This document shows, piece after piece, positions 11,520-24,297 of a DNA stretch of 64,000 bases (position 1 is its first letter; every line of letters starts with the position of its first letter). The stretch lies in the NCBI GenBank assembly GCA_028752905.1, contig JAQNBH010000002.1:29556762-29620761 (forward strand). The letters run 5' to 3'. The notes under the pieces are model-generated. The model saw only the letters and a program-made list of their open reading frames with translations. It did not search any database and had not been told where the DNA came from. The position numbers and the translations under genes were made by a program. Origin of the DNA: Cladorhizidae sp. MBARI D1340-BT2 (taxonomy: Eukaryota; Porifera; Demospongiae; Poecilosclerida; Cladorhizidae).

Positions 11520-13373
11520 AAGATGTCTCAAACACTGTATAGATTCTTCAAGAAAGTTTCAAGACCACCTGCAAACTCAAGGTAAATAATGAAAAATACA
11601 TTCCCAATAGCTACAATAAAAATACATTCACAATAGCTACAATTAAAATACCTTCACAATAGCAACAATAAAAATACATTCACAATAGCTACAATAAAAA
11701 TACATTCACAATAGCTACAATAAAAATACATTCACAATAGCTACAATAAAAAATACAGCTACAATAAAAATTATGAACAAAAATATTTGCATGTACACAT
11801 ACAGTAATACAGTGGTCCCTGAATCACCCAGTCCCTCAACTTCTGAAGTAGAGACCACAGCCACCTCCTCTATTATACCATTCTTTGAATATGACTCGGA
11901 ATCTGATCAGAGCAGTGATACTCTTCCACCATCCCCAAAGCATCTTCGTATTTAGCAGGAGTCTGAGGTATCGGTAGTTAATATAGATGTAACTTACTTG
12001 GCCAAGAGAAGAAGTTCTTTGACTGAACATGAAAAGTACAACTTCTACTGTAACCACTTCACTCCTGATATCGATTACAAGTTTCCACGTGAAGGTGGTC
12101 GTGGCTTTCTACATCGGTATTTAAGAAAGTACAGCTGGTTGACTTACAGTTGGCCCAAAAAATGGTGGGAACTGTCTTCTTTGTGCGCTCTTTGCTAGGA
12201 GCATAGATGTACGGAAAGGTAATGGAGTGTTTCTTGAGACAGCATTTACCAACTTCAAGAAAATGTATGAAGTGTGTGATCTCTATGCAGCTAGAGAGTA
12301 CCACAAAGATGCCATTGCTGCCTGTGATGCTTTCGTAGAGAGGATGAGTGGTAAGTGAGAGAGTGTGTTAATTCTGAGAGAAGGAACAAGAGAAACAATC
12401 CAGAACAACAGAAAAAAGCTCTGCTCTATCATAGATATAGAACATTGCTCTCTGTGGTCATTGTGATAGTGGCACTGATATCGAAGGTGCACAAGCAGCA
12501 AGCACAAACCATGGCAACTTTTGTGCTTTGCTCAACTTCCGTATCTCAGCTGGAGACACGATCTTGAGGGATCACCTTCAGAGTGCAGCTACATACACAT
12601 CCCCTGATATTCAGAATCAGTTGATCAGCATACTTAGGTGACCACATTCGTAATGCAATCTTAAGAAAAGTTCATAACAGTCTTTGCTATACTTTGATTG
12701 CAGGTGAGGTCACTGATTGCTCCAACAAGGAACAACTCTGCATTGTCATAAGGTATGTTGAGCCTGAAAGTGCTTGTATCAGAGAGGATCTCGTTACATT
12801 TCTAGAATGTGATAGTGACATTACTGGCAAAGCATTGGCTGACAAGATGCTTGGTTTTGTCGGAAATCACCTAGATGCGTCAAAGATGCGTGGTCAGGCC
12901 TATGACGGAGCTAGCAATATGTCCGGAAAGACAAACGGAGCTGCAGCTAGAATAATTTCTCAGTACCCCCTCGCCCATTACACCCACTTCTCACTGTTTG
13001 AACTTGGCAATTGTGGCTTCATTCGAAGAAGTGAGTGTCTGTAACATGATTGGTATTGTGAAGCAACTGTCCATCTTCTTTTTTGCACACCCCAAGCATC
13101 AGAAGAAGTTGGAAGAAGCTATAAAGAACACCTAGCCAGAATCGAATGTGGTGAAGCTCAAAGATCTCTGCAGAACAAGATGGATTGAATGCATCAATGC
13201 TCTCGATTAAATTAAGAAACTTCACTCCTCCATTGTTGCCTGTTTTGAAAGCATTTCAGCTAAAGGTTCTCGCATGTGGTCTCCTGACTCTGTGACAGAT
13301 GCCAGTACTCTCTTGCTGGCTATAACAACAACAGAATTCATCAGTGCTCTTGTGATTACCAATCAGACCTCCC
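11520..13373 (+). pseudogene. hAT transposase, ZMYM/TTF type
   Basis: Exon 1 begins at ATG 11541 (MSQTLYRFFKKVSRPP) with a donor at about 11581 (GTAAAT). The next exon is open from about 11810 with a Ser/Thr/acidic tract and a TAG at 11953. A TTF-like segment (FTPDIDYKFPREGGRGFLHR) follows. Hallmark hAT-core motifs at 12694-12990 include GEVTDCSNKEQL, DASKMRGQAYDGASNMSGK and GAAARIISQYPLAHYTH. Frameshifts occur near 12170-12350, 13000 and 13130. Coding similarity stops at 13373 where another hAT begins; the 3' part with the dimerisation domain was not found. Confidence 0.75.
11590..11770 (+). repeat. 26-bp tandem repeat in hAT intron
   Basis: About six copies of AATACATTCACAATAGCTAC plus AATAAA with small variation. 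Confidence 0.85.
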
Positions 13374-16300
13374 AACCGTCCAGGGATACCCTGGACTGTT
13401 CAGGGATTTAGCCTTTTCAAGATTCTGTCCAGGGGTCCAGGGATTTGCTCACCCATCAATGATCAAGGTCCAATATACATTGGGTGTGGTAAAAATGAGC
13501 CCCATTAATTAATGATCAAGGTCCAATATACACATTTCCTTTGTGTGGTAAAAATGAGCATATATACCACTGATGCCATGATTACATTGCGGTCAAAGCA
13601 GCTGCATGCTTTAGATCACCAGCTGTTTTAGTTGCTATATAGTTGCTGCTGAAAATGGCTGAACCCCACCCAGAAGAAGCCAAAAATAATCTGCAAGTGG
13701 AAAGATGAATGGACATGCTACAACATGTCATCAAGTAGAAAGGGACCAAGTTATGCCCACTGCAACATCTGTGCAATCGATCTCTCAGTAGGTGGTGGAG
13801 GATTATGAAGCGACATAATTATGGAGAGTAAACGCCATAAAGATGGTGCCAAAGCTTTCACAAATCAAGCTACAATGACATCCTTGCTATCTCAAAAGAA
13901 GCAGTCACTTAATGAGCAGGTTACTACAGCTGAATTGTATTTCGCAATTTTCATAGTAGAGCATAACTTAGCATTTTCTGCTGGAGACCATATCACAAAA
14001 CTGTGTAAAAAATATGTTCCCAGATAGTAAAATAGCTGAAGGGTTTGCTTGTGGAGCAATAAAGACACAACCCATCATTAAAAATGCTCTTGCTCCTGCA
14101 CTCAATGAAAATGTAATCGAAGCCTACCTTTCACTATCCTTTGCAATGGGGGTAATGATCAAGATGTATGGAAATATTTCACTGTAATCGTAAGATTTTG
14201 GGATGAAAGTGCACACTCTGCTATCTCACAATTTTTAGCAATGCCAGTTTGTAATGTGGCTACTGCACAAGCGATGTTTGATGCTTTATCAAAGGAATTA
14301 GAATGTCATAAAATCCCATGGTCTAATGTTATCACTTCAAATACTCTGCAAAAAGATGGGCTGAATACTTTGAAATAGAAGCTGACTTAGGGATTCAGCC
14401 TTTTCAAGATTCTGTCCAGGGGTCCAGGGATTTGCTACATTTGTCCAGGGATTCTCACCCTTCAATGATCAAGGTCCAATATACACATTTCCTTTGGGTG
14501 TGGTAAAAATGAGCCCCATTAATTAATGATCAAGGTCCAATATACACATTTCCTTTGTGTGTTAAAAATGAGCATATATACCACTGATGCCATGATTACA
14601 TTGCGGTCAAAGCAGCTGCACGCTTTAGATCACCAGCTGTTTTACTTGCTATAATTATAGTTGCTGCTGAAAATGGCTGAACCCCACCCAGAAGAAGCCA
14701 AAAATAATCTGCAAGTGGAAAGATGAATGGACATGCTACAACATGTCATCAAGTAGAAAGGGACCAAGTTATGCCCACTGCAACATCTGTGCAATCAATC
14801 TCTCAGTGGGTGGTGGAGGATTATGTGAAGTGAAACGACATAATTATGGAGAGTAAACACCATAAAGATGGTGCCAAAGCTTTCACAAATCAAGCTACAA
14901 TGACATCCTTGCTATCTCAAAAGAAGCAGTCACTTAATGAGCAGGTTACTACAGCTGAATTGTATTTCACAATTTTCATAGCAGAGCATAACTTAGCATT
15001 TTCTGCTGGAGACCATATCACAAAATTGTGTAAAAATATGTTCCCAGATAGTAAAATAGCTGAAGGGTTTGCTTGTGGAGCAAGAGAGACACAACCCATC
15101 ATTAAAAATGCTCTAGCTTCTGCACTCAATGAAAATGTCTGTGCATCATCTCCTTTCACTATCCTTTGCTATGGGGGTAATGATCAAGATGTATGGAAAT
15201 ATTTCGCTGTAATGGTAAGATTTTGGGATGAAAGTGCACACTCTGCTATCTCACAATTTTTAGCAATGCCAGTTTGTAATGTGGCTACTGCACAAGCGAT
15301 GTTAGATGCTTTATCAAAGGAACTAGAATGTCATAAAATCCTATGGTCTAATGTTATCACTTCAAATACTCTGCAAAAAGATGGGCTGAATACTTTGAAA
15401 TAGAAGCTGACTTAGGGATTCAGCCTTTTCAAGATTCTGTCCAGGGGTCCAGGGATTTGCTACATTTGTCCAGGGATTCTCACCCTTCAATGATCAAGGT
15501 CCAATATACACATTTCCTTTGGGTGTGGTAAAAATGAGCCCCATTAATTAATGATCAAGGTCCAATATACACAATTCCTTTGTGTGTTAAAAATAAGCAT
15601 ATATACCACTGATGCCATGATTACATTGCGGTCAAAGCAGCTGCACGCTTTAGATCACCAGCTGTTTTACTTGCTATATAGTTGCTGCTGAAAATGGCTG
15701 AACCCCACCCAGAAGAAGCCAAAAATAATCTGCAAGTGGAAAGATGAATGGACATGCTACAACATGTCATCAAGTAGAAAGGGACCAAGTTATGCCCACT
15801 GCAACATCTGTGCAATCAATCTCTCAGTGGGTGGTGGTGGATTATGTGAAGTGAAACAACATAATTATGGAGAGTAAATGCCATAAAGATGGTGCCAAAG
15901 CTTTCACAAATCAAGCTTCAATGACATCCTTGCTATCTCAAAAGAAGCAGTCACTTAATGAGCAGGTCAGCTGAATTGTATTTCACAATTTTCATAGCAG
16001 AGCATAACTTAACATTTTCTGCTGGAGACTATATCACAAAACTGTGTAAATATGTTCCAAGATAGTAAAATAGCTGAAGGGTTTGCTTGTGGAGCAAGAG
16101 AGACACAACCCATCATTAAAAATGCTCTAGCTCCTGCACTCAATGAAAATGTAATCGAAGCCCGTGCAACATCTCCTTTCACTATCCTTTGCGATGGGGG
16201 TAATGATCAAGATGTATGGAAATATTTCGCTGTAATGGTAAGATTTTGGGATGAAAGTGCACACTCTGCTATCTCACAATTTTTAACAATGCCAGTTTGT

Positions 16301-17330
16301 AATGTGGCTACTGCACAAGCGATGTTTGATGCTTTATCAAAGGAATTAGAATGTCATAAAATCCCATGGTCTAATGTGATTGGCTATACATAAGATACAG
16401 CTTCTGTAATGGTTGGGAAAAATAATTCTGTCCTGAGCAAAAAACAACCAAAACTATTCAGTCCTGGTTGCACTTGCCATCTTGCTGCTCTATGTGCTAC
16501 CGCAGGCTTAAAAAAACTTCCAGTATCTGTTGATAGCCTTCTCACATTTGTTATCACTTCAAATACTCTGCAAAAAGATGGGCTGAATACTTTGAAATAG
16601 AAGCTGACTTTGCAGATATCAAACCAATAAGCATTGTAACACACGCTGGCTAAGTTTGGAGCGCTTCATTAAGCGGCTTATTGACAAATGGCCAGCTCTT
16701 TAGCTTATTTTGATGTTGAAGCCGAAAGTACAGCAGCCAATGAGCATGTTCATCGAATTAACAAACTGTTAAAGGACCCATTGGTAAAGTTTTTTGCCAC
16801 TTTGTATCATTTTTAAAAGCCTCTCAATAAGTTTATGTTGCCTTGCAAACAAGTGCAAGTCATATTGGCTCACTTCAATCAGACATACGTGTCATGCTTC
16901 AAGGATACATGAATAACTTTATCAAACCTGAAGTTATAAAGAATAGTTCTGGTGATCATGATCACTAAGATCAAATAATTTATTTTGAGCAACAAAATCA
17001 AGTCGAAAATGATGAACTTGGTATTGGTACATCTACAAGGCTTCTTTTGTACGTACTTGAAGATGGAAGTTGCTGGAACATCAGTTGAGCGTAAATATTT
17101 CTCCTGTGTTCGTGCTTTTTATGAAACAAGTGTCAAAAAAATACTTGATAAGTTTCCTTTTGAAGATAAAATCATCAAAGAACTAGCATTTCTTGACCCA
17201 CGCAATCACACAAAAATATCTACGAGTGATATTATCAATCTCGCAATTCGGTTTACATCATTTTCTACAGATGAGATGGATACACTCATTATTGAATTTC
17301 AAGATTTTCGAGCTTGCTCTGATATATAGT
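13374..17330 (+). pseudogene. BED-type hAT element inserted in the ZMYM-type hAT
   Basis: The left end reads CAGACCTCCCAACCGTCCAG, a hAT-like terminus. The transposase carries a BED-like finger (W..TCYNM, AHCNIC, then His-rich KRH) at about 13690-13850. A catalytic-core region follows (KMFPDSKIAEGFACGA, FTILCDGGNDQDVW, IPWSNVIGY, SPGCTCHLAALCA). A later part at 16620-17330 includes FDVEAESTAANEHVHRINK and LDKFPFEDKIIKELAFLDPR. Stops and frameshifts occur throughout. The 5' two thirds are tandemly triplicated (next entry). No right terminus was recognised. Confidence 0.75.
13411..16615 (+). repeat. Tandem triplication of about 1 kb of the hAT
   Basis: Direct units begin with GCCTTTTCAAGATTCTGTCC at 13411, 14398 and 15423 (periods 987 and 1025). 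Units 1 and 2 join AATGT directly to TATCACTTC. Unit 3 retains about 175 bp there (about 16379-16553) that encode the expected hAT continuation. Units 2 and 3 also share the CTACATTTGTCCAGGGATTC stretch missing from unit 1. Copies differ by a few percent by eye. Confidence 0.9.
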
Positions 17331-18067
17331 CAACTTTCTATGGGGTTCTTGTGTGTATGTTGGGGAGGGGGGTGGCTGGACATGAATCAAGTGCCCAAAG
17401 GAGGTTATTTTTAATGCTATTCGAGTATAAATGCAGACAACATGCATGCTTAGTGCCTTCATCAGTTGTGAGAAAAACAAAGGAATGAAATTAAAGAACC
17501 CACACCATTGGAGTGTGTGGAATCTGTGGCCCATTGTAAAAAGTCTTTGTCAATTCTTATCAGAGGAGGAGCTGTATAATGTTGGTAACAACAAATCCAC
17601 AAAGAAGAAAGTCTTGATAGAGGTGGCACAGGTGGTCAAGCTCCTGTATTGCACCCCTCTAACCCAGTGGGAGGCCACAGTGTGGTACATATTATTCTGA
17701 CACATACACTTACTGGAATGGGACGAGAAAAGATGTTAGAGTTTATTAAGTGTAAAATAGAATCCATTGTAAGCAATATCGATATGTTAAAAGTAGTGGG
17801 ACCCTGCGGGTTCTTAGCCATGCCTCAGTTCAGTAGTGTGACTTGTAGCCAGTGACCACGCTACATGCTACACTACATGCTTCTGGGACTGGAGTGAGCC
17901 AACAATGGCATACATATGGTGGGCCCTGCCCTAGGTAAGTGGGGTAGTGCATGTCAGCTATGACATCCTCCAATTGTGCAATGCAGCCTCCAGGCCAAGC
18001 TAATAGAGACAGCACACTCCTCCAATCCCACAATGACTATACTATACCCATGTAATTATTATCACAT
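17331..18067. other. No clear gene
   Basis: Open stretches at 17431-17700 might be a remnant of the hAT 3' region but I cannot confirm this. The rest shows nothing recognisable. Confidence 0.4.
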
Positions 18068-18466
18068 GCATGTAGTGAAGGGGGGACAGGACCATTTTTT
18101 GGGAGGACTATACCATAATATGTATTTTTTTGTTTTGTTATCTTTTTGTGGTTACCACTTTATAACTCCATATATTCCGGAAACACTTCACTGTATGGAC
18201 TTGATATATAGCTCAATAGATAGGTCTCTCGTGTGCTCTCTCTTCATACTAAAATATTTTTCATAAGTATAACTATAGCCAAGTTACTGGAGCTACAAGT
18301 GGAGGGAACCTCAAAAACCTGAATGACTGATTTTGCTGCATAAATATCTCCAGGTTGCAAAGTGCTATATAAAACGAGTTGAAATTAGCACTAGTGGCTA
18401 GAGGAAGCCCTACTCTACTCTAAAATGTAAGTACGTGGTCAAGCGCGCGGTGGAAAATGAATTTCG
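18068..18466 (-). repeat. 400-bp dispersed repeat, copy 2
   Basis: Minus-strand copy running from the GGGGGG at 18080 to GTGGTCAAGCGCGCGGTGGA near 18435-18460. It abuts and slightly overlaps the first ATG of the following glycosyltransferase frame. Confidence 0.75.
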
Positions 18467-18540
18467 TTAGTGTAATCCATTATGATTTTCCACTCGCCGA
18501 AGTAACCCAATCCGTGTCAGATACAGAACTAGCTAAGAAA

Positions 18541-19938
18541 ATGCTTTTGAAGAAGACTTTCATTTTGTTGATGATCACTTCTGTCATGACCACCCTCATC
18601 CTCCTACGTACCTCACGTACCCCACGTAAAGAGATAATGAAGTTTGTTATCGAAGATCAGGACCGGTTGCGTACTATGACCAATAACGACATTATTATGG
18701 TGGGACATACAAGTTCCAGTACCAGTTTTCAATCAACTTCTCCAACAACGAGTGCTCTAAATATTTCCACTGAGAAGGACTTTTTGCAACTGATAAAACT
18801 TCCATGGACTTCAGTCTTTGGTGAAGGAGAAAGTGATTTGTATCACTTCTTCTCTGCATACTATGATGATAGGACTGCTGCTCCCCATGCACCAGCTATA
18901 GTGGTGCTGGGCTATGCTAACAAAGCAGTTAAAAATATTCCTCTCTATTGTGTCTTCAAGTATGCTGATGGGCGCAATGTTTGCCTAAAGAAACCTTTAG
19001 TAAAGACACACCCTAGCCCTTGCAATGGTGATAGGGAAAAGAGTTACTACTATTATTGCCCCCTGAAGGCTGGAGAAGACCCTCCCCTCTCTGTTAAGAT
19101 ATCAAGTAGGAGCACCTGCGAACCTAATTTCACCTCAAATGAAATACCAGTGGGAAATAGGGACAGTGGTAAAGGAAAAACTCTGAAGAAATTTAGTGTT
19201 TGTGTTGGAGGCCCTGTGATCCAGAACAAGAATACACTTCAAGACCTGGTGGAGTTTATTTCCATGAGCAAACTCATGGGTGCTGAGATGATCACATTTT
19301 ACATAAGTAGGGAACAGTTGAATGCGAGCATCATTCAGTATATCTTGCACCACTACTCTGATGTTCGTGTGATTGAGTGGAAACATTTTGAAATTTGGGA
19401 TCCTTTGCATTACTATGGGCAATTCCTTATCATCAATGACTGCATTTATAGGAGCATGTATGAAACGGAATATTTAGCCCAAATTGACATTGATGAAATG
19501 ATAATTCCAATCAAGAGGAACAGTTGGTCTGAAATGCTACAAGACATGCCACAAAGAGAAAAGTATGCTAGCCTTATATTTAAGAATGTGTTTTTTAGCA
19601 CAAAGGATGCAGATTCCACCAAGATATTACCAAATTGTGGTGATTTTAAAGTTGCCAAGTATTTCACAAGAACAGACTGACACTTATGTCACTATCCTTA
19701 TACCGTGCGAAGCAAACTTATGACAAGGCCAAAGTTCATCCTGAAGTCTGATATTCATCAAGTCTGTTCAGTGATTGGTGGATACAACGTTTCCTTACAA
19801 GTGCCAAATGCATTGGCCATTGTAGGCCATTATCGTGTTTCTATTCCTGGAGATTGTAAAACGAAGCTGATTAAAAAGGATGATTCTCTTCTTAAATATT
19901 CTAATAGACTGAATATGAAGATGTGTTCAAATCTGTGA
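18541..19938 (+). pseudogene. GT92-like glycosyltransferase with one in-frame TGA
   Basis: An intronless frame gives about 464 residues with one internal TGA at 19678-19680, then stays open in the same frame to a TGA at 19936. The N-terminus has a basic residue pair and a hydrophobic anchor (TFILLMITSVMTTLILL), the layout of a type II Golgi enzyme. A Ser/Thr stem follows, then a GT92 (DUF23)-like domain: FSVCVGGPVI, DLVEFISMSKLMGAEMITFY, VIEWKHFEIWDPLHYYGQ, and the DxD-type IDIDEMIIPI near residue 315, which in this family binds the nucleotide sugar and metal. After the TGA come RSKLMTRPKFIL and VGHYRV, the usual end of the domain. An upstream ATG at 18457 lies in the adjoining repeat, so ATG 18541 is preferred. 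Either a recently inactivated gene or an assembly error. Confidence 0.75.
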
Positions 19939-20553
19939 TTTATTTTGTTGACTTTTTAGCTAACAAACGACCTACTCTTAAAACTTGATATTCCCAACAG
20001 CCTTCCTGTGCAAAAATGCAAATATCAAGGCATTCAAAGTAAATTTGAGAATAGTATATTTCTGGTGTGACTGCAGTTGTACCACTGCTATACTGTGAGA
20101 TTCAGGCATTGTGAAGGTATCATTTTACCCAGTAGTCCTTCCTCTACAAAACGAGCGAATTCTAACCACGAATTAGGCAAGCGTGGGGCTGGGGGGGAAA
20201 AATTCCCTATACCACAGCTTGCGTAATCGTTACGTTTTAGCTCCTAACTCAATACATATAGTCACGGATATAACAATGGCTAGCACTTTTCAATCAGGAA
20301 CCACTGGTAGCAGTGTCTCACCTCACGGATATAGCCGCGTTATACGAAATTCGACTCTTGTATAGTTATTCGGTAAAGGGTCGAGTGCACGAGACGACTT
20401 TTTTTAAATTTTTTAATTATTACTTCACAAGTTCACAGTATCATATAATTGAGACAATCGAGGTGAGACATGAATATAAATACACTGAAGGACAACTAGC
20501 CTATGTGACTAGTAGCCTAAACATGCAATGGATAAAAATTATTAAATTAATAC
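19939..20553. other. No gene seen
   Basis: Possible 3' untranslated region followed by AT-rich sequence. A 29-codon ATG frame at 20277-20365 has no recognisable homology. Confidence 0.4.
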
Positions 20554-20556
20554 TTA

Positions 20557-21970
20557 ATTAAAGATAGGAGCGTGGGGTGTATGGGAATAATTTGCACAAG
20601 GACATACATATTGAAAGGTACAAGGGGAGTCAGGGTTGAAGTTGGGTTTGATGTGGCTTAATAAAACCTGCTTGATATTATGCTTGATGGTGCTGGAGGA
20701 TAGATTGATATCAATAGGCGGAAAGGAGTTCCATAATCTTGGTAACCTATTAAAGTAGGTATAGTGTGTAGTGTTTGACGTGCAATGGCTGTGACTCATA
20801 CGCTGGTTGGTGCCCGATCTTGTAGTGTTAGAACTAAATTTGATGAATTTATTAATGTCAAAGTGGCATGCTGGAGATTTGAGGCTTCTCACACAGAACA
20901 TCACATCATTTAGTTCAAATTCATACATCAAAGGTAGAAGGTCCAGTTGAATAAGCCTTGTTTTATAATCAGTTACATAGTCATTTAGAATTAACTTAGT
21001 AGCCCTCCTCTGTATCTTTTCAAGCTTCAGGATATCCTTGATTAAATGTGGATGCCAAATCTGTGAGCAGTACAAAAGTTGTGATCTTACAACAGATATA
21101 TACAGAATTTTCTTGGCTGATACAGAATCAGCTGAGTTGAATGTGCGCCCAATGATTTTATATGCCCTTGAGGCCAGATGATTATAATGAGCCAACCAAG
21201 AGAGATCAGATGAGGTAATGACTCCCAGATCTCTGTGGGTAGACTTGACAGGTCATGATCGTGGATGTGGTAAGACGAGGAAATTGGAGGATCTCCCCAG
21301 CAAAAGCTAAGGGCGGTACACTTCACTTCCTTAAACAGAAGCTTCCACATACGGCTCCATTCCCATAGGTTGTCCAGATCAGCTTGAAGGCATAAACTGT
21401 CAGACATGTTTTAAACAAGCTTCACACACTTGGCATCATCGGCGAACAAGAAAATATTTGAATTGTTGACACAGGATGGGAGGTCATTAATGTAGACTAG
21501 GGGACCCAGGACGCTACCTTGAGGTACTCCTGAGATCACAGGCAATAAGCTAGAGTGGGTGCTTCCTAGGCTTACACATTGCTGTCTTTTCCTGAGATAG
21601 CTCTGAATCCAGGACCAGAGATCACCACATATGCCTATGCTCCTCAGCTTGACCAGAAGTTCATTATGCGGAACACTGTCGAATGCTTTTGCAAATTCCA
21701 GGTACATCACATCCGATTGAGAATTAGTATGGACTGACTTGCTAATGTTCGCATAAAATATCAGTAGTTGTTGCAAAGAGGAGCGTCCTCTAAGAAAACC
21801 AAACTGCACAGTGGACAGAGCCGATTCTATGAATGAAATAATCTTTTTATAAATAATATTTTAGAGGTAGAACTCAAGAGGGAAATAGGTCTGTAGTTCT
21901 TGACTGAGCCACGGTCTCCAGATTTATGAATAGGTGTGATACTGTGAATCCGCCACTTTTGTCACCGTTT
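20557..21970 (-). pseudogene. Jockey/CR1-like LINE reverse transcriptase
   Basis: Minus-strand RT fragments, in order: IHSITPIHKSGDRGSVKNYR (about 21950-21890), LLSSTSKI, then the palm at 21809-21411 with EFAKAFDSVPHNELL, GVPQGSVLGPL and the catalytic FADD. A TAA at 21411-21413 interrupts the same frame, which resumes at 21407. A one-base shift near 21220 leads to the thumb and tail (21195-20557: VRSQLLYCSQIWHP, LEKIQRRATKLI). The 5' ORF and endonuclease are absent, the usual 5' truncation of LINEs. Confidence 0.85.
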
Positions 21971-22034
21971 GTGTTCAACCAGCCACTACTAAGATAGCTG
22001 CTCTGAATCAGCTGGTCCTTCAAAGAAAATATGC

Positions 22035-24000
22035 TTGGCTGAAATGACAGCTACGAGTGTGGGCTCACAAATAGCTGGAAGGGGAAGGTTCAAATGCAGC
22101 TGGCAACTTCCTGAAGGAATAATTTACAGCACAAAAGGAAGCAAGTGTGCTTATTGCAAGCTGGAGTGTGGGCTCACAAATAGCTGGAAGGGGAAGGTTC
22201 AAGTGCAGCTGGCAACTTCCTGAAGGAATAATTTACAGCACAAAAGGAAGCAAGTGTGCTTATTGCAAGCTGTTTTCATGTGATTTCAGCGTTTCTAATG
22301 GGCGATTCTAATGGGGGATTCAATGACATATCTCGTCATATTGGAGGTTGTAGCCATAAGCAAAGTCTAAGGGATGTGAAGGGATCATCCCTGATCAAGG
22401 GAGTGTTAAGCTCAAGCAAGTCTGCAATGCAGCTGAGCCATGCAAGAAAGGTTAGATCTGCTGAAGTAAGGATGTGCAGGTTCATTGGTATGCATAATTT
22501 CTTCTTTCAGGCCGCTGATCACTTCTCTGATTTAGTTCAGCCAATGTTTCCTGACTCAGTGAAGCTTCTTATAGTTCTTGTCCGCACCTTTGAACCCATC
22601 AATGGCTTAGTGAGAACCAGACACTTGGAAACTGTTGGAATTACTGATTTAAGTGCAGTAGACATATTCAACTCTCTGGAACGTAATTCTGAAATATGTG
22701 CTTGAATTTAGTAAAATGCCAAGTTTTGCTTCAGATACTTGCAATGTCATGAAGGGGGCTAAGGAGTGAGGTTATTACTAAGCTTTGTGAAAAACAGCCA
22801 AAAATCATTGGCATTTGTTGTATATAGTCACTTTGGTAGATAAATCCTTTGGTAGGTAAACCTGCTGTCTAAAACCTTCCCTTTAAAGTTGATGAGTTCT
22901 TAGACATCTTTTTCACTTTTATCGTAGGACCAAACGTATTACATCACTCCATGAGTATGCTGATTTCTGTCATGTGGAATTCAAGTCCATACTTAAGCAT
23001 TGTGATACCCGATGGCTTTCACTAACTTGTGCTCTTAGGAGAATGTTGGATATGTGGAACCCAGCTATCTTATTTCAATAGTCATCCTGATGTTGAAAAA
23101 CCTGGAAAGGTGAAAAGCATAGTTTCATTGCTTAATAAACCTCTGACTCAGCTTTGGGTTCAATTTCTTATTAATACACGAGTACTTTTTGATAAGTTAA
23201 CAAACTTTTTCAAGCAACATTTTCATCAACAATCCACAAACTTCATGCAGAAAGTGAACGTTTACTTGAACAGTTTTTATCTTTCTTTATCAAGCCAATA
23301 GGAATTAGACAAAGTGAAAATTTGACAAGTATCAAGTACATGGATTCTTCTAGTCATCTCCCTGATGAAGAAATATTCATAGGAGTCAATACAAAAGCTT
23401 TGGTGATCCACCTGCGAGAAAATGAAGGCGACTCGGCACCAGTTGATACTTTTTTCTGGGGTGAAACGGTTCTATCAAGCCTTTGTAAGGAAATTACTTG
23501 ACAAGTTTGATTTCAAGTCTAATGTGATGAAAGTTCTCAGACTTCTTGATCCCTCACAATCACAAGACATTCCATTGGCAGTGTTCGATAAAATCTACGC
23601 TTTTCCCCCCTTGACAAAGCTGCTGTCTTTTGAGAATTTGCAGCAGACTCGGATGTGACCACTTCAGACAGTCAAGATGCAGTGGAATTTTGGCCAGATG
23701 TCAAAAATGTAAAGTCAGCAATGGGTGAATACAAATATGAGAGATTAGCAACATTAGCTTTACAATTACTAGCTATCTATTCCTGCAACTATCTATTCCT
23801 GCAAGCAATGCTGATAGTGAAAGAATTTTTAGTGAGTAGAATTTAAAAAAATTATTTTCGATCAAGGTTGAATCCTGAAACTGTTTCATCTCTCATTTAA
23901 CTCGCTTGAAAAGTGCTGTGAGGGATAAGATTTTGAACCAAGCTTTCTGTACAAAGCAAAGTCCTGTAACTCACGAGAGGAATCTAAGCTAGGACATCAA
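22035..24000 (+). pseudogene. hAT transposase remnant
   Basis: A partial BED-like finger (CAYCKL) near 22150 is duplicated by the 109-bp repeat below. A core part lies at 22290-22700, then 23029-23300, 23422-23650 and 23655-23900. The C-terminal dimerisation motif (PASNADSERIFS in another frame) is near 23790-23835, broken by a short duplication of CTATCTATTCCTGCAA. Frameshifts and stops are numerous. Not the same subfamily as the elements at 10.8 or 44.8 kb. Confidence 0.65.
22055..22272 (+). repeat. 109-bp tandem duplication
   Basis: GAGTGTGGGCTCACAAATAG starts at 22055 and 22164; the copies are nearly identical. Confidence 0.9.
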
Positions 24001-24093
24001 TAAATTAATAATTTATAACTAACTTTTGTTCTTTTTATTTGGTCTTTTTTTTTGCATCAACACAATATAATTATATCAATAATGGCATCTTCC

Positions 24094-24180
24094 CCCCCTC
24101 CCCCCCCCCCCCCCCCCCCCCCCTCAAAGTACTGAAACTGTTCTAAAAGTACTGAAACTGTTCTAAAAGTACTGAAATCT
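24094..24180. repeat. C run and 21-bp tandem repeat
   Basis: A C-rich run (about 24091-24123) is followed by three copies of AAAGTACTGAAACTGTTCT. Confidence 0.8.
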
Positions 24181-24297
24181 TAATAAGTTCAGAGTATATA
24201 CTGAATTTTACATCCTAAGGTTGGAGTCTCTGCTAGGCACATTCAGGTTTTGAGGTCCCACCACTTTGGCTGCATTTAACTTGTAACTTTAGCTTAG

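Larger units (their letters stand above)
10845..13373 (+). mobile_element. ZMYM-type hAT transposon remnant
   Basis: Starts with CAGGGCGTAGCCAGGG, resembling a hAT terminus, followed by a G run (10854-10880). Holds a spliced transposase (11520-13373) and a nested 400-bp repeat (11041-11384). It is interrupted at 13374 by a BED-type hAT. No matching right end was found. Confidence 0.6.

Noticed and set aside
18457..18540. Upstream start of the glycosyltransferase
   Set aside because: The ATG lies at the edge of a dispersed repeat, and ATG 18541 gives the usual short tail before the membrane anchor.
19678..19680. TGA read as selenocysteine in the GT92-like gene
   Set aside because: GT92 enzymes are not known selenoproteins and I saw no convincing SECIS-like structure downstream; nonsense mutation or error is simpler.
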